Source of the DNA: Hyphomicrobiales bacterium
Lineage (GTDB): Bacteria > Pseudomonadota > Alphaproteobacteria > Rhizobiales > Rhizobiaceae
Direction: 5' to 3'
DNA: 64,000 nucleotides
Assembly: GCA_003577315.1 (NCBI GenBank)
Contig: QEVK01000002.1
Location: forward strand, 62,001-126,000
A model generated the notes under the pieces. It was given only the letters and a program-made list of their open reading frames with translations, was not told the origin of the DNA and did no database searches. Shown here piece by piece: positions 1 through 8,158 of this stretch (its first letter is position 1; each line of letters opens with the position of its first letter). The position numbers and the translations under genes were made by a program.

Positions 1-147
1 GATTGACTCGGCGAATCGCGCATCAGTCTAGACGCGCGGTGGAACGGAACAAGAAAATTCATCGCCCGCGCCCGGCCGCACCGCAACGGCGATCAAGCGC
101 AGCGGCGCCGGATGCGGCATGGAGGCGGGGTTCATGGGAGAAGGCGA
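1..147. other. Left-edge stretch without a recognisable gene
   Basis: This stretch lies upstream of the first gene. Frames on both strands are open here, but their translations are arginine/alanine-rich with no family motif, as expected for non-coding frames in G+C-rich DNA. It presumably carries the promoter of the AraC-type gene; I could not resolve convincing -35/-10 boxes. Confidence 0.4.
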
Positions 148-999
148 ATGAATCCCGTAGCCAGGGCGCTGTGGTTCATCGAAGGCAATCTCGGCCGCGA
201 CATCGCGCTCGACGACATTGCCGAGGCGGCTTGCGTGTCGCGCTTCCACCTGACGCGCGCCTTCGGCGAGGCGGTCGCCATGCCGGTCGTGCGCTATGTG
301 CGCGCCCGCCGGCTGAGCGAGGCCGCGAAGGCGCTGGCGGGCGGCGCGCCCGACATCCTGTCGCTCGCCCTGGAGGTGGGTTACGGCTCCCATGAAGCCT
401 TCACCCGGGCCTTCCGGGACCAGTTCGGGGTGACGCCCGAGGCGGTCCGCGGCGGCGGCCTGATCGAAACGCTCGAGCTCGTGGAGCCATATCTCATGCA
501 GGAAACGACCGAAACGAAACTTGCCGCCCCCCGCTTCGTCGATGGCGCGGCCATGCTGATCGCCGGGCTGTGCCGGCGTTACGAATATGGCGCGCTGGAC
601 GGGATTCCCGGCCAGTGGCAGCGCTTGGCGCCGCATATCGGCCATATCGGCTCGGAAGTCGGCGACGGTGCGACCTACGGCGTCTGCGTCAACGCCGACG
701 CCGGCGGCTTCGACTACATCTGCGGCGTCGAGGTCCGGGACTTTTCCGACACGGCCCCGCAGATGACGCGCCTGCGCGTGCCGCCGCAGCGCTACGCCGT
801 GTTCCGCCATGGCGGCCACCTTTCGGGGATCAGGGCGACGATGAACGCGATCATGGGCGACTGGCTCGCCGGCTCGGCCTGGGAGATCGCCGACGCCGCG
901 CTGCTGGAGCGCTACGGCCCGGAGTTCGACCCGGTGAGCGGCAATGGCGGGGTCGAGATCTGGGTGCCGGTCACGCCGCGCGGGGCCCGAGCAGGATGA
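148..999 (+). CDS. AraC-family transcriptional regulator with GyrI-like effector domain
   Basis: This 283-residue protein has an N-terminal AraC/XylS DNA-binding region of two helix-turn-helix units (about residues 5-105; RFHLTRAF and the [16 protein letters not shown] signature are clear). A C-terminal domain (about 115-283) resembles the GyrI/Rob-type small-molecule-binding fold. The order (HTH first, ligand domain second) is that of Rob/SoxS-type regulators, which bind hydrophobic compounds. The ATG at 148 is preferred over an upstream in-frame ATG at 112 because GGGAGAAGG precedes it. The 3' end overlaps the convergent ynfA gene by 29 bases. Its target genes cannot be read from the sequence. 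Confidence 0.85.
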   Translation: MNPVARALWFIEGNLGRDIALDDIAEAACVSRFHLTRAFGEAVAMPVVRYVRARRLSEAAKALAGGAPDILSLALEVGYGSHEAFTRAFRDQFGVTPEAVRGGGLIETLELVEPYLMQETTETKLAAPRFVDGAAMLIAGLCRRYEYGALDGIPGQWQRLAPHIGHIGSEVGDGATYGVCVNADAGGFDYICGVEVRDFSDTAPQMTRLRVPPQRYAVFRHGGHLSGIRATMNAIMGDWLAGSAWEIADAALLERYGPEFDPVSGNGGVEIWVPVTPRGARAG

Positions 1000-1309
1000 C
1001 GGCGGCGCCGATGAGGCAGATCGCGGCGCCCGCGAGGTCGAAGCCGTCGGGCCGCACGCCCTCGGCCGCCCACAGCCAGGCGAGCGAGGCGCAGATATAG
1101 ACGCCGCCATAGGCGGCGTAGGCGCGGCCGGCGGCGTCGCTGTCGGCCTGCGCCAGCAGCCAGGCGAAGGCGGCGAGGCTCACCACGCCCGGCACCAGCC
1201 ACAGCGCCGACTTTCCCAGCCGCCACCAGGCCCAGAACGAGAAGCAGCCGGCGATCTCGGCGAGCGCGGCGGCGGCGAAGACCGGAAATGTCATGGCCGG
1301 AAGTGTCAT
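971..1309 (-). CDS. ynfA: YnfA/UPF0060 family inner-membrane protein
   Basis: The 112-residue protein is almost entirely hydrophobic, with four predicted membrane segments and the family signature EIAGCF near residue 18 and [12 protein letters not shown] around residues 61-72. Its length matches the family (about 108 residues). YnfA proteins are small multidrug-resistance-like membrane proteins; the substrate of this one is unknown. Two in-frame ATGs (1309 and 1294) are possible; the first has GGGAAA upstream. The gene overlaps the end of the convergent AraC-type regulator. Confidence 0.88.
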   Translation of the reverse strand: MTLPAMTFPVFAAAALAEIAGCFSFWAWWRLGKSALWLVPGVVSLAAFAWLLAQADSDAAGRAYAAYGGVYICASLAWLWAAEGVRPDGFDLAGAAICLIGAAVILLGPRAA

Positions 1310-1380
1310 GGAGTTTCCCGCGGCGGATGGCGTCGGCCCGTTTTCCGCCACGCGGCCGCCCAAGGCAAGGGGCGGGCCGC

Positions 1381-2682
1381 TCAGCCGGCCTCCGCCGGCC
1401 TGCGGCGTGCCTTTTCGGGCGCGGTCCGCCTCGGCGCCCCGGCCTTCCGCGCGGCCTCTGCCTCGCGCTTCTCGATCGCGGCCTCGTTGGCGGCGATGTA
1501 GCCGCGCGTCAGCGGCAGCGTGTCGTTCCGTTTCGCGAGCTGGATCTGGAACACCATCATGTCCTGCCAGCGGAAGGCCGCTTCGGAGCCGGCGAGGTAG
1601 AACTCCCACATCCGCGCGAAGCGCTCGTCGTAGATCTCGACCGCCCTCCTGCGGTTGGCCATGAAGCGTTCGCGCCAGATCTTCAGCGTCTCGGCATAGT
1701 GCAGGCGCAGGATCTCGACGTCGGTGACGACGAGGCCGGCGCGCTCGACATGCGGAAGCACCTCCGACAGGGCAGGGATGTAGCCGCCGGGGAAGATGTA
1801 TTTGCGGATGAAGGTGTCGGTGGCCGCCGGCGGCCCCGACCGGCCGATCGCGTGCAGCACCATCACGCCGTCGCGCTTCAGGAGCCTCGCCGTCTGGTCG
1901 AAGAAGGTGTGGTAGTGGTTGACGCCGACATGCTCGAACATGCCGACCGAGACGATGCGGTCGAAGGTCTCGTCGAGGTCGCGATAGTCCCTGATCTCGA
2001 AGCGCACGCGCTCCTGCAAGCCCTCCTGCCGCGCGCGCTCCTCGGCGACGGCGTGCTGCTCGTCCGACAGCGTGACGCCGAGCACGTCGACGTCGAAGGT
2101 GCGGGCGAGATAGAGCCCGAGCCCGCCCCAGCCGCAGCCGATGTCGAGCACCTTCTGGCCCGCGCCGGTGTTCAGCTTGGCGGCCAGGTGCCGCTTCTTG
2201 GCGAGCTGCGCCTCCTCCAGGCTCATGTCGGGCCGCTCGAAATAGGCGCAGGAATACTGCATGTCGGCGTCGAGGAAGAGCCGGTAGAGGTCGCCCGACA
2301 GGTTGTAGTGGCGCTGGACGTTGCGCCGGGCGCGGCCGACGGTGTTGATCTGGTGCAGCCGGCGCAGGCCGATGCGCAGGTTGTCGAACACCTTCGTCCA
2401 GGCCGGCGCGTCGGCGCCCGATTCGATGTTGGCGTAGGCGATGCGCAGGAGCCTCAGCACGTCGCCCTCGACGATGTCGAGCTCGCCCTCCATGTACGCT
2501 TCGGGCACGCCGAGCCACGGATTGAGCGCGATCGCGTTCTGTGCGGAATGGGTGCGCAGAATGATGCCGACCGGCTCGCCCGCGCCATCGCCGAAGACGT
2601 GGCGGGTGCCGTCGGGATCGGTGATCGTCAGGTTGCCGGTGCGCACCAGCCGCCCGACAACGCCTAGCAGCAGCCTGTTCAT
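1381..2682 (-). CDS. cfa: Cyclopropane-fatty-acyl-phospholipid synthase
   Basis: This 433-residue SAM-dependent enzyme methylenates the double bond of unsaturated acyl chains in membrane phospholipids. The SAM-binding motif [16 protein letters not shown] lies around residue 190, followed by the family motifs YAQLS-like and FEHVGVNHY (catalytic region around 260-270). The N-terminal lipid-binding region (about 1-120) is present, so the protein is full length. The start at 2682 follows AGGTGAA; an in-frame ATG 39 bases upstream lacks a better site. The C-terminus ends in an Arg/Ala-rich tail. It stands alone, between ynfA and the rplI terminator. Confidence 0.9.
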   Translation of the reverse strand: MNRLLLGVVGRLVRTGNLTITDPDGTRHVFGDGAGEPVGIILRTHSAQNAIALNPWLGVPEAYMEGELDIVEGDVLRLLRIAYANIESGADAPAWTKVFDNLRIGLRRLHQINTVGRARRNVQRHYNLSGDLYRLFLDADMQYSCAYFERPDMSLEEAQLAKKRHLAAKLNTGAGQKVLDIGCGWGGLGLYLARTFDVDVLGVTLSDEQHAVAEERARQEGLQERVRFEIRDYRDLDETFDRIVSVGMFEHVGVNHYHTFFDQTARLLKRDGVMVLHAIGRSGPPAATDTFIRKYIFPGGYIPALSEVLPHVERAGLVVTDVEILRLHYAETLKIWRERFMANRRRAVEIYDERFARMWEFYLAGSEAAFRWQDMMVFQIQLAKRNDTLPLTRGYIAANEAAIEKREAEAARKAGAPRRTAPEKARRRPAEAG

Positions 2683-2780
2683 CGCATTCACCTGTGCATG
2701 CGATGCGGCAGATTGTAGCAACTTTGCCCGAAGGTAAAGGTCCGCCGGCCGGGTTCCTGTGGGCCAGGAAGCCGGGCAGG

Positions 2781-2808
2781 AAAAACGCCCGGCCGTCTCC
2801 GGCCGGGC
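2781..2808 (-). terminator. Rho-independent terminator of the rpsF-rpsR-rplI operon
   Basis: Read on the minus strand, an 8-bp perfect G+C stem (GCCCGGCC, 6-nt loop, GGCCGGGC) is followed at once by GTTTTT. It lies about 30 bases after the rplI stop codon, as expected for the operon's end. Confidence 0.85.
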
Positions 2809-2838
2809 GCTGCGATAAGGTCCGCGATGCGGGGAGGG

Positions 2839-3417
2839 TCAGGCCTCCTCGCCGAACTCCTCCGCCTCGGGATCGAAGAAGGCGTCGGGGCGGGCGTTCT
2901 CGTTGATGTCCTCGCCGTAGATCGCTTCCGCCGAGTCGAGCTTCTCGCCGGCGGCCTGGCGGTCGGCCTCCTCGGCGGTGCGCGCGATGTTGAGCGTGAC
3001 CGTCACCTCGACCTCGGGGTGCAGCGCGATCGCGACATTGGTCAGGCCGATGGTCTTGATCGGGTGGTTGAGCTCGACCTGGCTGCGCGCCACCGAGAAG
3101 CCCTGGGCGGTCAGCAGCTCGGCGATGTCGCGGGTCGAGACCGAGCCGTAGAGCTGGCCGGTCTCGCCGGCCGAGCGCACGATCACGAAGGACTGGCCGT
3201 CGAGCTTCTCCGCGACCTTCTCGGCCTCGGACTTGCGCTCCAGGTTGCGCGCCTCGAGCTGGGCGCGCTGGCCCTCGAACTTCTTCTTGTTGGCCTCGTT
3301 GGCGCGCAGCGCCTTGCCCTTGGGCAGCAGGTAGTTGCGGGCAAAGCCGTCCTTGACCTTGACGGTGTCGCCGATCTGCCCGAGGCGGGCGATGCGTTCC
3401 AGAAGAATGACGTCCAT
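2839..3417 (-). CDS. rplI: 50S ribosomal protein L9
   Basis: L9 binds 23S rRNA and is a two-domain structural protein of the large subunit. The N-terminal domain signature ([19 protein letters not shown] then [15 protein letters not shown]) is intact and is followed by the long helix and C-terminal domain. The protein is 192 residues against about 149 in E. coli; the excess is an acidic tail (about 155-192, rich in Glu/Asp), common in rhizobial L9. The start at 3417 is preceded by GGAG; an in-frame ATG four codons upstream is less likely. It is the last gene of the operon. Confidence 0.95.
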   Translation of the reverse strand: MDVILLERIARLGQIGDTVKVKDGFARNYLLPKGKALRANEANKKKFEGQRAQLEARNLERKSEAEKVAEKLDGQSFVIVRSAGETGQLYGSVSTRDIAELLTAQGFSVARSQVELNHPIKTIGLTNVAIALHPEVEVTVTLNIARTAEEADRQAAGEKLDSAEAIYGEDINENARPDAFFDPEAEEFGEEA

Positions 3418-3582
3418 GTTCGTCTCCATGCCGGCCGCTTTGGCCGTTGATTCTCGAAGACGGGCTGGAAGCAGGGGGCCGTGTCGGCCGGGTCGCTGTC
3501 CTGCCCGTTGCGGCAGTTAGGGCCGTTGGGCCCAACTCGGATTTGATGTCCGCCTCCACCGCGCCGAACGCGGGGAGGGAGT

Positions 3583-3604
3583 AGGGGGCGGCGAACCGCC
3601 CCCT
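3583..3604 (-). other. Intercistronic hairpin between rpsR and rplI
   Basis: A 9-bp perfect stem (AGGGGGCGG, 4-nt loop reading TTCG on the minus strand, CCGCCCCCT) starts ten bases after the rpsR stop. No T-run follows, so it is more likely an mRNA-processing or stabilising element, or a partial terminator, than a full stop. A separate 12-base palindrome GTTGGGCCCAAC is at 3525-3536. Confidence 0.5.
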
Positions 3605-3613
3605 TGGGATGGC

Positions 3614-3862
3614 TTATTTCACCACGTAGGGCAGCAGGCCGAGGAAGCGGGCGCGCTTGATCGCCCTGGCGAGCTCGCGCTGCTTCTTCTGGCTGACGGC
3701 GGTGATGCGCGAGGGCACGATCTTGCCGCGCTCGGAGATGTAGCGCTGGAGCAGCCGCACGTCCTTGTAGTCGATCTTGGGCGCGTTGGCGCCGGAGAAC
3801 GGGCAGGTCTTGCGGCGGCGGTGGAACGGGCGCCGGGTCGGGATCTGGTTGATGTCGACCAT
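3614..3862 (-). CDS. rpsR: 30S ribosomal protein S18
   Basis: S18 pairs with S6 on the platform of the small subunit. The 82-residue protein has the basic N-terminus ([13 protein letters not shown]) and the S18 core [19 protein letters not shown] followed by [21 protein letters not shown]. The start ATG at 3862 overlaps the rpsF stop (TGATG), and the GGAG site lies inside rpsF, so translation is probably coupled. About 196 bases separate it from rplI. Confidence 0.96.
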   Translation of the reverse strand: MVDINQIPTRRPFHRRRKTCPFSGANAPKIDYKDVRLLQRYISERGKIVPSRITAVSQKKQRELARAIKRARFLGLLPYVVK

Positions 3863-4311
3863 CACGCTGCTCCTTCAGCCTGTTCGCGCGGGCGGCGCGG
3901 GCCACGGTCGCGGTCGCCGCCGCGCTCGCCGCGATCGCGGTCGCCGAAGCGGGGGCGGTCGCCGAAGCGGCCCTCGCGCTCGCGCTCGTCGCGCTTCTGC
4001 ATCATCGCCGACGGGCCGTCCTCGTGCTTCTCGACGCGCACGGTCATGAAGCGCAGGATGTCCTCCGACAGACCCTGCTGGCGCTCCAGCTCCTGGATGG
4101 CGGCGGCAGGCGCCGTCACGTCCATCAGCGTGTAGTGCGCCTTGCGGTTCTTCTTGATGCGGTAGGTCAGGGACTTCAGCCCCCAGTTCTCCACCCGGCC
4201 GACGGAGCCGCCATTCGCCTCGATCACACCCTTGTACTGCTCGACAAGGGCTTCGATCTGCTGCGGCGACAGGTCCTGCCGGGCAAGGAACACATGTTCG
4301 TAAAGAGCCAT
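3862..4311 (-). CDS. rpsF: 30S ribosomal protein S6
   Basis: S6 is a small-subunit platform protein that works as a heterodimer with S18. The 149-residue protein has the S6 ferredoxin-like core ([20 protein letters not shown], then the [19 protein letters not shown] signature) up to about residue 100. The remainder is a low-complexity tail of Arg, Asp and Gly with short repeats ([18 protein letters not shown]), opposite in character to E. coli's Glu-rich tail. It heads the rpsF-rpsR-rplI operon and has a long untranslated leader. Confidence 0.96.
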   Translation of the reverse strand: MALYEHVFLARQDLSPQQIEALVEQYKGVIEANGGSVGRVENWGLKSLTYRIKKNRKAHYTLMDVTAPAAAIQELERQQGLSEDILRFMTVRVEKHEDGPSAMMQKRDEREREGRFGDRPRFGDRDRGERGGDRDRGPRRPREQAEGAA

Positions 4312-4639
4312 GTCAGCTTGCCTTTCTTCGTTTCACCCTGTCGGTCCCGGCGGCTAGAGCCTCTGCAACTTCTCTGTCCCGCCTGTGGCGGGCGAAGAAA
4401 GGAGCATGACGAGACGGTCGAGAGCGGAGACACGGGAGGCGGAAGCGCATTTGCCTTCACGAGCGGCCTGTCCCCGTCGGGGAAAAGCCGCCGCCCTCCG
4501 TTCAGCCCCCGGCTGGGACCGGCAGATGGGCGGCCTCTATACACGGTTTTGCCGGTTTGGCAATGCTGTGCGGCCACCTCTTGACCTCATCCCGCGCTTG
4601 CGCCACACGCAAAGGGCAGGAACGAGCTTGGAGACCGCC
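4312..4639. other. Divergent intergenic region rpsF/fabD
   Basis: This 328-base region separates rpsF (minus) from fabD (plus). It holds a good minus-strand promoter at 4536-4563, implying a leader of roughly 215 nt before rpsF. The leader contains a CCCC-GAC-GGGG hairpin (4471-4481 on the plus strand) and a CCG-containing segment near 4340-4360. Toward fabD a TTGACC hexamer lies at 4581-4586, but no convincing -10 follows at the right distance. I see no gene here. Confidence 0.6.
4536..4563 (-). promoter_or_regulatory. Probable promoter of rpsF-rpsR-rplI
   Basis: On the minus strand, TTGCCA (4558-4563) and TATAGA (4536-4541) are 16 bases apart. They match the sigma-70/RpoD pattern and face rpsF. 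Transcription would begin near 4529. Confidence 0.5.
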
Positions 4640-5575
4640 ATGTCGATCGCCTTCACCTTTCCCGGACAGGGCAGCCAGGCCGTGGGCATGGGCAAGGACC
4701 TTGCCGACGCCTTCCCCGAGGCGCGCGCCGTGTTCGAGGAGGTGGACGAGGCGCTGGGCGAGAAGCTGTCGCGCACCATCTGGGAAGGCCCGGAGGAGAC
4801 GCTGACGCTGACGGCCAACGCCCAGCCGGCGCTGATGGCGGTGTCGCTCGCCGCCATGCGGGTGCTGGAGGCGCGCGGCCTCGTGCTCAAGGACAAGATC
4901 GCCTATGTCGCCGGCCATTCGCTCGGCGAATATTCGGCGCTCGCCGCCGCCGGCACCTTCTCGGTCGCCGATACCGCGCGGCTCCTGCGCATCCGCGGCA
5001 ACGCCATGCAGGCGGCCGTTCCGGTGGGCGAGGGCGCGATGGCGGCGATCATCGGGCTGGAGCAGGCCGACGTCGAGGCCGCCTGCGCCGAGGCTGCGGT
5101 TGGCTCCGTCTGCCAGATCGCCAACGACAATGGCGGCGGCCAGCTCGTCATCTCCGGCGCCAGGCCGGCCGTCGAGCACGCGGCGCGGCTCTGCACCGAA
5201 AAGGGCGCCAGGCGCGCGCTGATGCTGCCCGTCTCCGCGCCCTTCCATTCGGCGCTGATGCGGCCGGCGGCCGACGCCATGCGCGAAGCGCTCGCCGGCG
5301 TGAAAAAGCATGCGCCGGCCGTGCCGGTGGTGGCCAACGTCACCGTCTCGCCGCTGACCGACCCCGACGAGATCGCCGCGCGGCTGGTCGAGCAGGTCAC
5401 GGGCCGCGTGCGCTGGCGCGAGACGGTGGAGTGGTTCGCCGCCAACGGCGTGACCACGCTCTACGAGATCGGCGCCGGCAAGGTGCTGTCCGGCCTCGCC
5501 CGGCGCATCGACCGCACCGTCGCGACGGTGAACGTCGGCGGGCCGGCGGATATCGAGGCGTTCTTGAGCGAATAG
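4640..5575 (+). CDS. fabD: Malonyl-CoA:ACP transacylase
   Basis: FabD moves malonyl groups from CoA to the acyl carrier protein, supplying all elongation steps of fatty acid synthesis. The 311-residue protein opens with FTFPGQGSQAVGMG. The catalytic serine is in GHSLGEYSAL (about residue 92-101), the substrate-binding arginine in LLRIRGNAMQ and the catalytic histidine in VSAPFHSALM (about residue 200). The start at 4640 follows GGAG. It is the first of four fab/acp genes in a row. Confidence 0.96.
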   Translation: MSIAFTFPGQGSQAVGMGKDLADAFPEARAVFEEVDEALGEKLSRTIWEGPEETLTLTANAQPALMAVSLAAMRVLEARGLVLKDKIAYVAGHSLGEYSALAAAGTFSVADTARLLRIRGNAMQAAVPVGEGAMAAIIGLEQADVEAACAEAAVGSVCQIANDNGGGQLVISGARPAVEHAARLCTEKGARRALMLPVSAPFHSALMRPAADAMREALAGVKKHAPAVPVVANVTVSPLTDPDEIAARLVEQVTGRVRWRETVEWFAANGVTTLYEIGAGKVLSGLARRIDRTVATVNVGGPADIEAFLSE

Positions 5576-5628
5576 GGAGTAGCGAATAGGGAAAGCATCC
5601 CATCCCTGTTCGCTATTCGCTCATTTTT
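5566..5628 (+). repeat. Palindromic element overlapping the fabD stop codon
   Basis: Two direct copies of GCGAATAGGGA (5568-5578 and 5582-5592) face inverted copies. AGCGAATAGGGA (5581-5592) can pair with TCCCTGTTCGCT (5603-5614), and GAGCGAATAG (5566-5575) with CTATTCGCTC (5613-5622). TTTTT follows at 5624-5628. The structure could act as a terminator or attenuator between fabD and fabG. The AT-rich, repeated composition is unlike the flanking genes and resembles a small dispersed repeat. Confidence 0.5.
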
Positions 5629-5643
5629 AGAAAGGAAGCCCCC

Positions 5644-6381
5644 ATGTTCGACCTGACTGGCCGCAAGGCGCTCGTCACCGGCGCAACCGGCGGCATCGGC
5701 GAGGCGGTGGTGCGCGCGCTTCACGCCGCCGGCGCGACCGTGGGCCTGCACGGCACGCGGGTGGAGAAGCTGGAGGCGCTGGCGGCCGAGCTCGGCGAGC
5801 GCGCGAAGGTGTTTCCCGCCAACCTGTCCGACCGCGCCGAGGTCAAGGCGCTGGCGCAGAACGCGGAGGCCGGGCTCGAAGGCGTCGACATCCTCGTCAA
5901 CAACGCCGGCATCACCCGCGACGGCCTGTTCGTGCGCATGTCCGACCAGGACTGGGACGCCGTGCTCGAGGTCAATCTCGGCTCCGTCTTCCGCCTGACG
6001 CGCGAGCTGACGCACCCGATGATGCGCCGCCGCTACGGCCGCATCGTCAACATCACCTCCGTCGTCGCCGTCACCGGCAATCCCGGCCAGGCCAACTATT
6101 GCGCGGCCAAGGCCGGCATGATCGGCCTTTCCAAGTCGCTGGCGCAGGAGATCGCCACCCGCGGCGTCACCGTCAACTGCATCGCGCCCGGCTTCATCGA
6201 ATCGGCCATGACCGACAAGCTCAACGACAAGCAGAAGGAGGCGATCATGGGCGCCATCCCGATGAGAAAAATGGGGACGGGCGGCGACATCGCCGCCGCC
6301 GCGCTCTATCTCGCCTCCGGCGAGGCGGGCTACGTCACCGGCCAGACGCTGCACGTCAACGGCGGCATGGCGATGATCTGA
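5644..6381 (+). CDS. fabG: 3-oxoacyl-ACP reductase
   Basis: FabG is the NADPH-dependent reductase that turns 3-oxoacyl-ACP into 3-hydroxyacyl-ACP. The 245-residue short-chain dehydrogenase shows the TGATGGIG nucleotide-binding motif (residues 12-19), NNAG, the catalytic serine in NITSVVAVTGN, and YCAAKAG (Tyr/Lys). The C-terminal VTGQTLHVNGGMAMI is typical of FabG. AAAGGAAG precedes the ATG. It follows fabD after a palindromic element and precedes acpP. Confidence 0.95.
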   Translation: MFDLTGRKALVTGATGGIGEAVVRALHAAGATVGLHGTRVEKLEALAAELGERAKVFPANLSDRAEVKALAQNAEAGLEGVDILVNNAGITRDGLFVRMSDQDWDAVLEVNLGSVFRLTRELTHPMMRRRYGRIVNITSVVAVTGNPGQANYCAAKAGMIGLSKSLAQEIATRGVTVNCIAPGFIESAMTDKLNDKQKEAIMGAIPMRKMGTGGDIAAAALYLASGEAGYVTGQTLHVNGGMAMI

Positions 6382-6441
6382 CGGCGGGGCCATTCCGCAA
6401 CGGCAGGGCTTTGCCGCCGCCTGTGGGTTCCATCTTTCAGC

Positions 6442-6470
6442 TTGATTAGCGGCAATCGTGCCGCTAACGA
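6442..6470 (+). promoter_or_regulatory. Probable acpP promoter with an internal inverted repeat
   Basis: TTGATT (6442-6447) and TAACGA (6465-6470) are separated by 17 bases, a good sigma-70 arrangement, with transcription starting near 6477. The spacer is almost entirely a perfect inverted repeat, TTAGCGGCA-4 nt-TGCCGCTAA (6446-6467), which could be an operator. Confidence 0.5.
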
Positions 6471-6525
6471 AGACCGACCAACGTAATGCCGGGTTGCCGG
6501 CCAACACCAAGTCGAGGGTTTGCAA

Positions 6526-6762
6526 ATGAGCGACACCGCCGAGCGCGTCAAGAAAATCGTTGTCGAGCATCTGGGCGTCGATGCCGACAAGGTCACCGAG
6601 GGCGCGAGCTTCATCGACGACCTTGGCGCGGACAGCCTCGACACGGTCGAACTGGTCATGGCGTTCGAGGAGGAGTTCGGCGTCGAGATCCCGGACGACG
6701 CGGCCGAGACGATCCTGACCGTCGGCGACGCCGTCAAGTACATCGAGAAGGCGTCGGCCTGA
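6526..6762 (+). CDS. acpP: Acyl carrier protein
   Basis: The 78-residue acidic protein carries growing fatty acyl chains on a 4'-phosphopantetheine arm attached to the serine of [12 protein letters not shown] (about residue 37). Length and helix pattern match AcpP of bacterial fatty acid synthesis. The ATG at 6526 gives the conserved MSDTAERV start. It has its own promoter candidate upstream, as expected for one of the most abundant cell proteins, and sits between fabG and fabF. Confidence 0.97.
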   Translation: MSDTAERVKKIVVEHLGVDADKVTEGASFIDDLGADSLDTVELVMAFEEEFGVEIPDDAAETILTVGDAVKYIEKASA

Positions 6763-6811
6763 GGCCGCGCCGCCCGGCCTTCCCGCCAACAGCCACGCAA
6801 GCGTGCAAGCG

Positions 6812-8071
6812 ATGAGACGTGTCGTCGTCACCGGCATAGGGCTGCTTTCGCCGTTCGGCGTGGGCGCCGAGCATACGTGGAAACAGCTCCTGGCCGGCAG
6901 AAGCGCGGCGCGGCGCATCGACACGTTCGAGGTTGACGATCTTCCCTGCAAGATCGCCAACGTCATCCCGCGCGACGGCGGCGAGGCGGCCTTCGACCCG
7001 GACCGTTTCCTGGAGCCGAAGGAGCAGCGCAAGGTCGGCGACTACATCGTCTACGGCATCGCCGCCGCCGAGATGGCGCTGGAGGATGCCGGCTGGAAGC
7101 CGACCACCTACGAGGAGCAGTGCGCCTCCGGCGTGCTGATCGGCTCCGGCATCGGCGGCATCGACGGCATCGCGGAGAACGCGATGATCCTGAAGGAGAA
7201 GGGGCCGCGCCGCATCAGCCCCTTCTTCATCCCGGGCAACATCATCAACCTCGTGTCCGGCCAGGTCTCGATCCGCCACGGCCTCAAGGGGCCGAACCAC
7301 GCGGTCGTCACCGCCTGCTCGACCGGCGCGCACGCCATCGGCGACGCGGCCCGGCTCATCCAGTTCGGCGATGCCGACGTCATGGTGGCCGGCGGCGCGG
7401 AAGCGCCGATCACCCGGCTGTCGCTGGCCGGCTTCGCCGCCTGCAAGGCGCTGTCCACCGCGCGCAACGACGAGCCGCAGAAGGCGTCGCGCCCCTACGA
7501 CCGCGACCGCGACGGCTTCGTCATGGGCGAGGGCGCCGGCGTCGTGGTGCTTGAGGAGCTGGAGCACGCGAAGGCGCGCGGCGCGAAGATCTACGCCGAG
7601 GTCGTCGGCTACGGCCTTTCCGGCGACGCCTATCACATCACCGCCCCCTCCGAGGACGGCGACGGCGCGTTCCGCTGCATGTCGGCGGCGCTGAAGCGGG
7701 CCGGGCTCGCCCCCGCCGACGTCGACTACATCAACGCCCACGGCACCTCGACCATGGCCGACACCATCGAGCTCGGCGCGGTCGAGCGCCTGGTCGGCGA
7801 CGCCGCCTCCACGGTGTCGATGTCGTCCACCAAGTCGTCGATCGGCCACCTTCTGGGTGCCGCCGGCGCCGCCGAGGCGATCTTCTCGCTGCTCGCCATC
7901 CGCGACAACGTCGCGCCGCCGACGATCAACCTCGACAACCCCGAGCGCGAGACGGCGATCGACCTCGTGCCCAACGCCCCGCGCGAGCGCAGGATCGACG
8001 TGGCGCTGTCGAACTCGTTCGGCTTTGGCGGCACCAACGCCTCGCTGGTGTTCCGCCGCTTGCAGGACTGA
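6812..8071 (+). CDS. fabF: 3-oxoacyl-ACP synthase II
   Basis: FabF condenses malonyl-ACP with acyl-ACP during chain elongation. The 419-residue thiolase-fold enzyme has the catalytic Cys in TACSTGAHAIG (about residue 169) and the two histidines in NAHGTSTMADTIE and SSIGHLLGAAGA. The C-terminal SFGFGGTNASLVF motif is present. The ATG at 6812 is used; an in-frame GTG three codons upstream cannot be excluded because no strong ribosome-binding site is visible. The gap to acpP is 49 bases, so they are probably cotranscribed. Confidence 0.95.
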   Translation: MRRVVVTGIGLLSPFGVGAEHTWKQLLAGRSAARRIDTFEVDDLPCKIANVIPRDGGEAAFDPDRFLEPKEQRKVGDYIVYGIAAAEMALEDAGWKPTTYEEQCASGVLIGSGIGGIDGIAENAMILKEKGPRRISPFFIPGNIINLVSGQVSIRHGLKGPNHAVVTACSTGAHAIGDAARLIQFGDADVMVAGGAEAPITRLSLAGFAACKALSTARNDEPQKASRPYDRDRDGFVMGEGAGVVVLEELEHAKARGAKIYAEVVGYGLSGDAYHITAPSEDGDGAFRCMSAALKRAGLAPADVDYINAHGTSTMADTIELGAVERLVGDAASTVSMSSTKSSIGHLLGAAGAAEAIFSLLAIRDNVAPPTINLDNPERETAIDLVPNAPRERRIDVALSNSFGFGGTNASLVFRRLQD

Positions 8072-8158
8072 GGCGGCGCCGCGCGCCGCCAATTTCGCCA
8101 TATTCGGGCTTAGCTTCGGTTCCGCGAACCGACGAGCTCAGGAAAGGGTGCGTGCGCC

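Noticed and set aside
971-3559. A single minus-strand frame apparently joining ynfA to longer upstream text
   Set aside because: Only the last 112 codons are YnfA; the upstream part is out of frame with cfa and rplI, which are complete in their own frames.
4581-4609. TTGACC with CACACG as a fabD promoter
   Set aside because: The spacing is 17, but the -10 hexamer is poor and G+C-rich, so I did not list it as a promoter.
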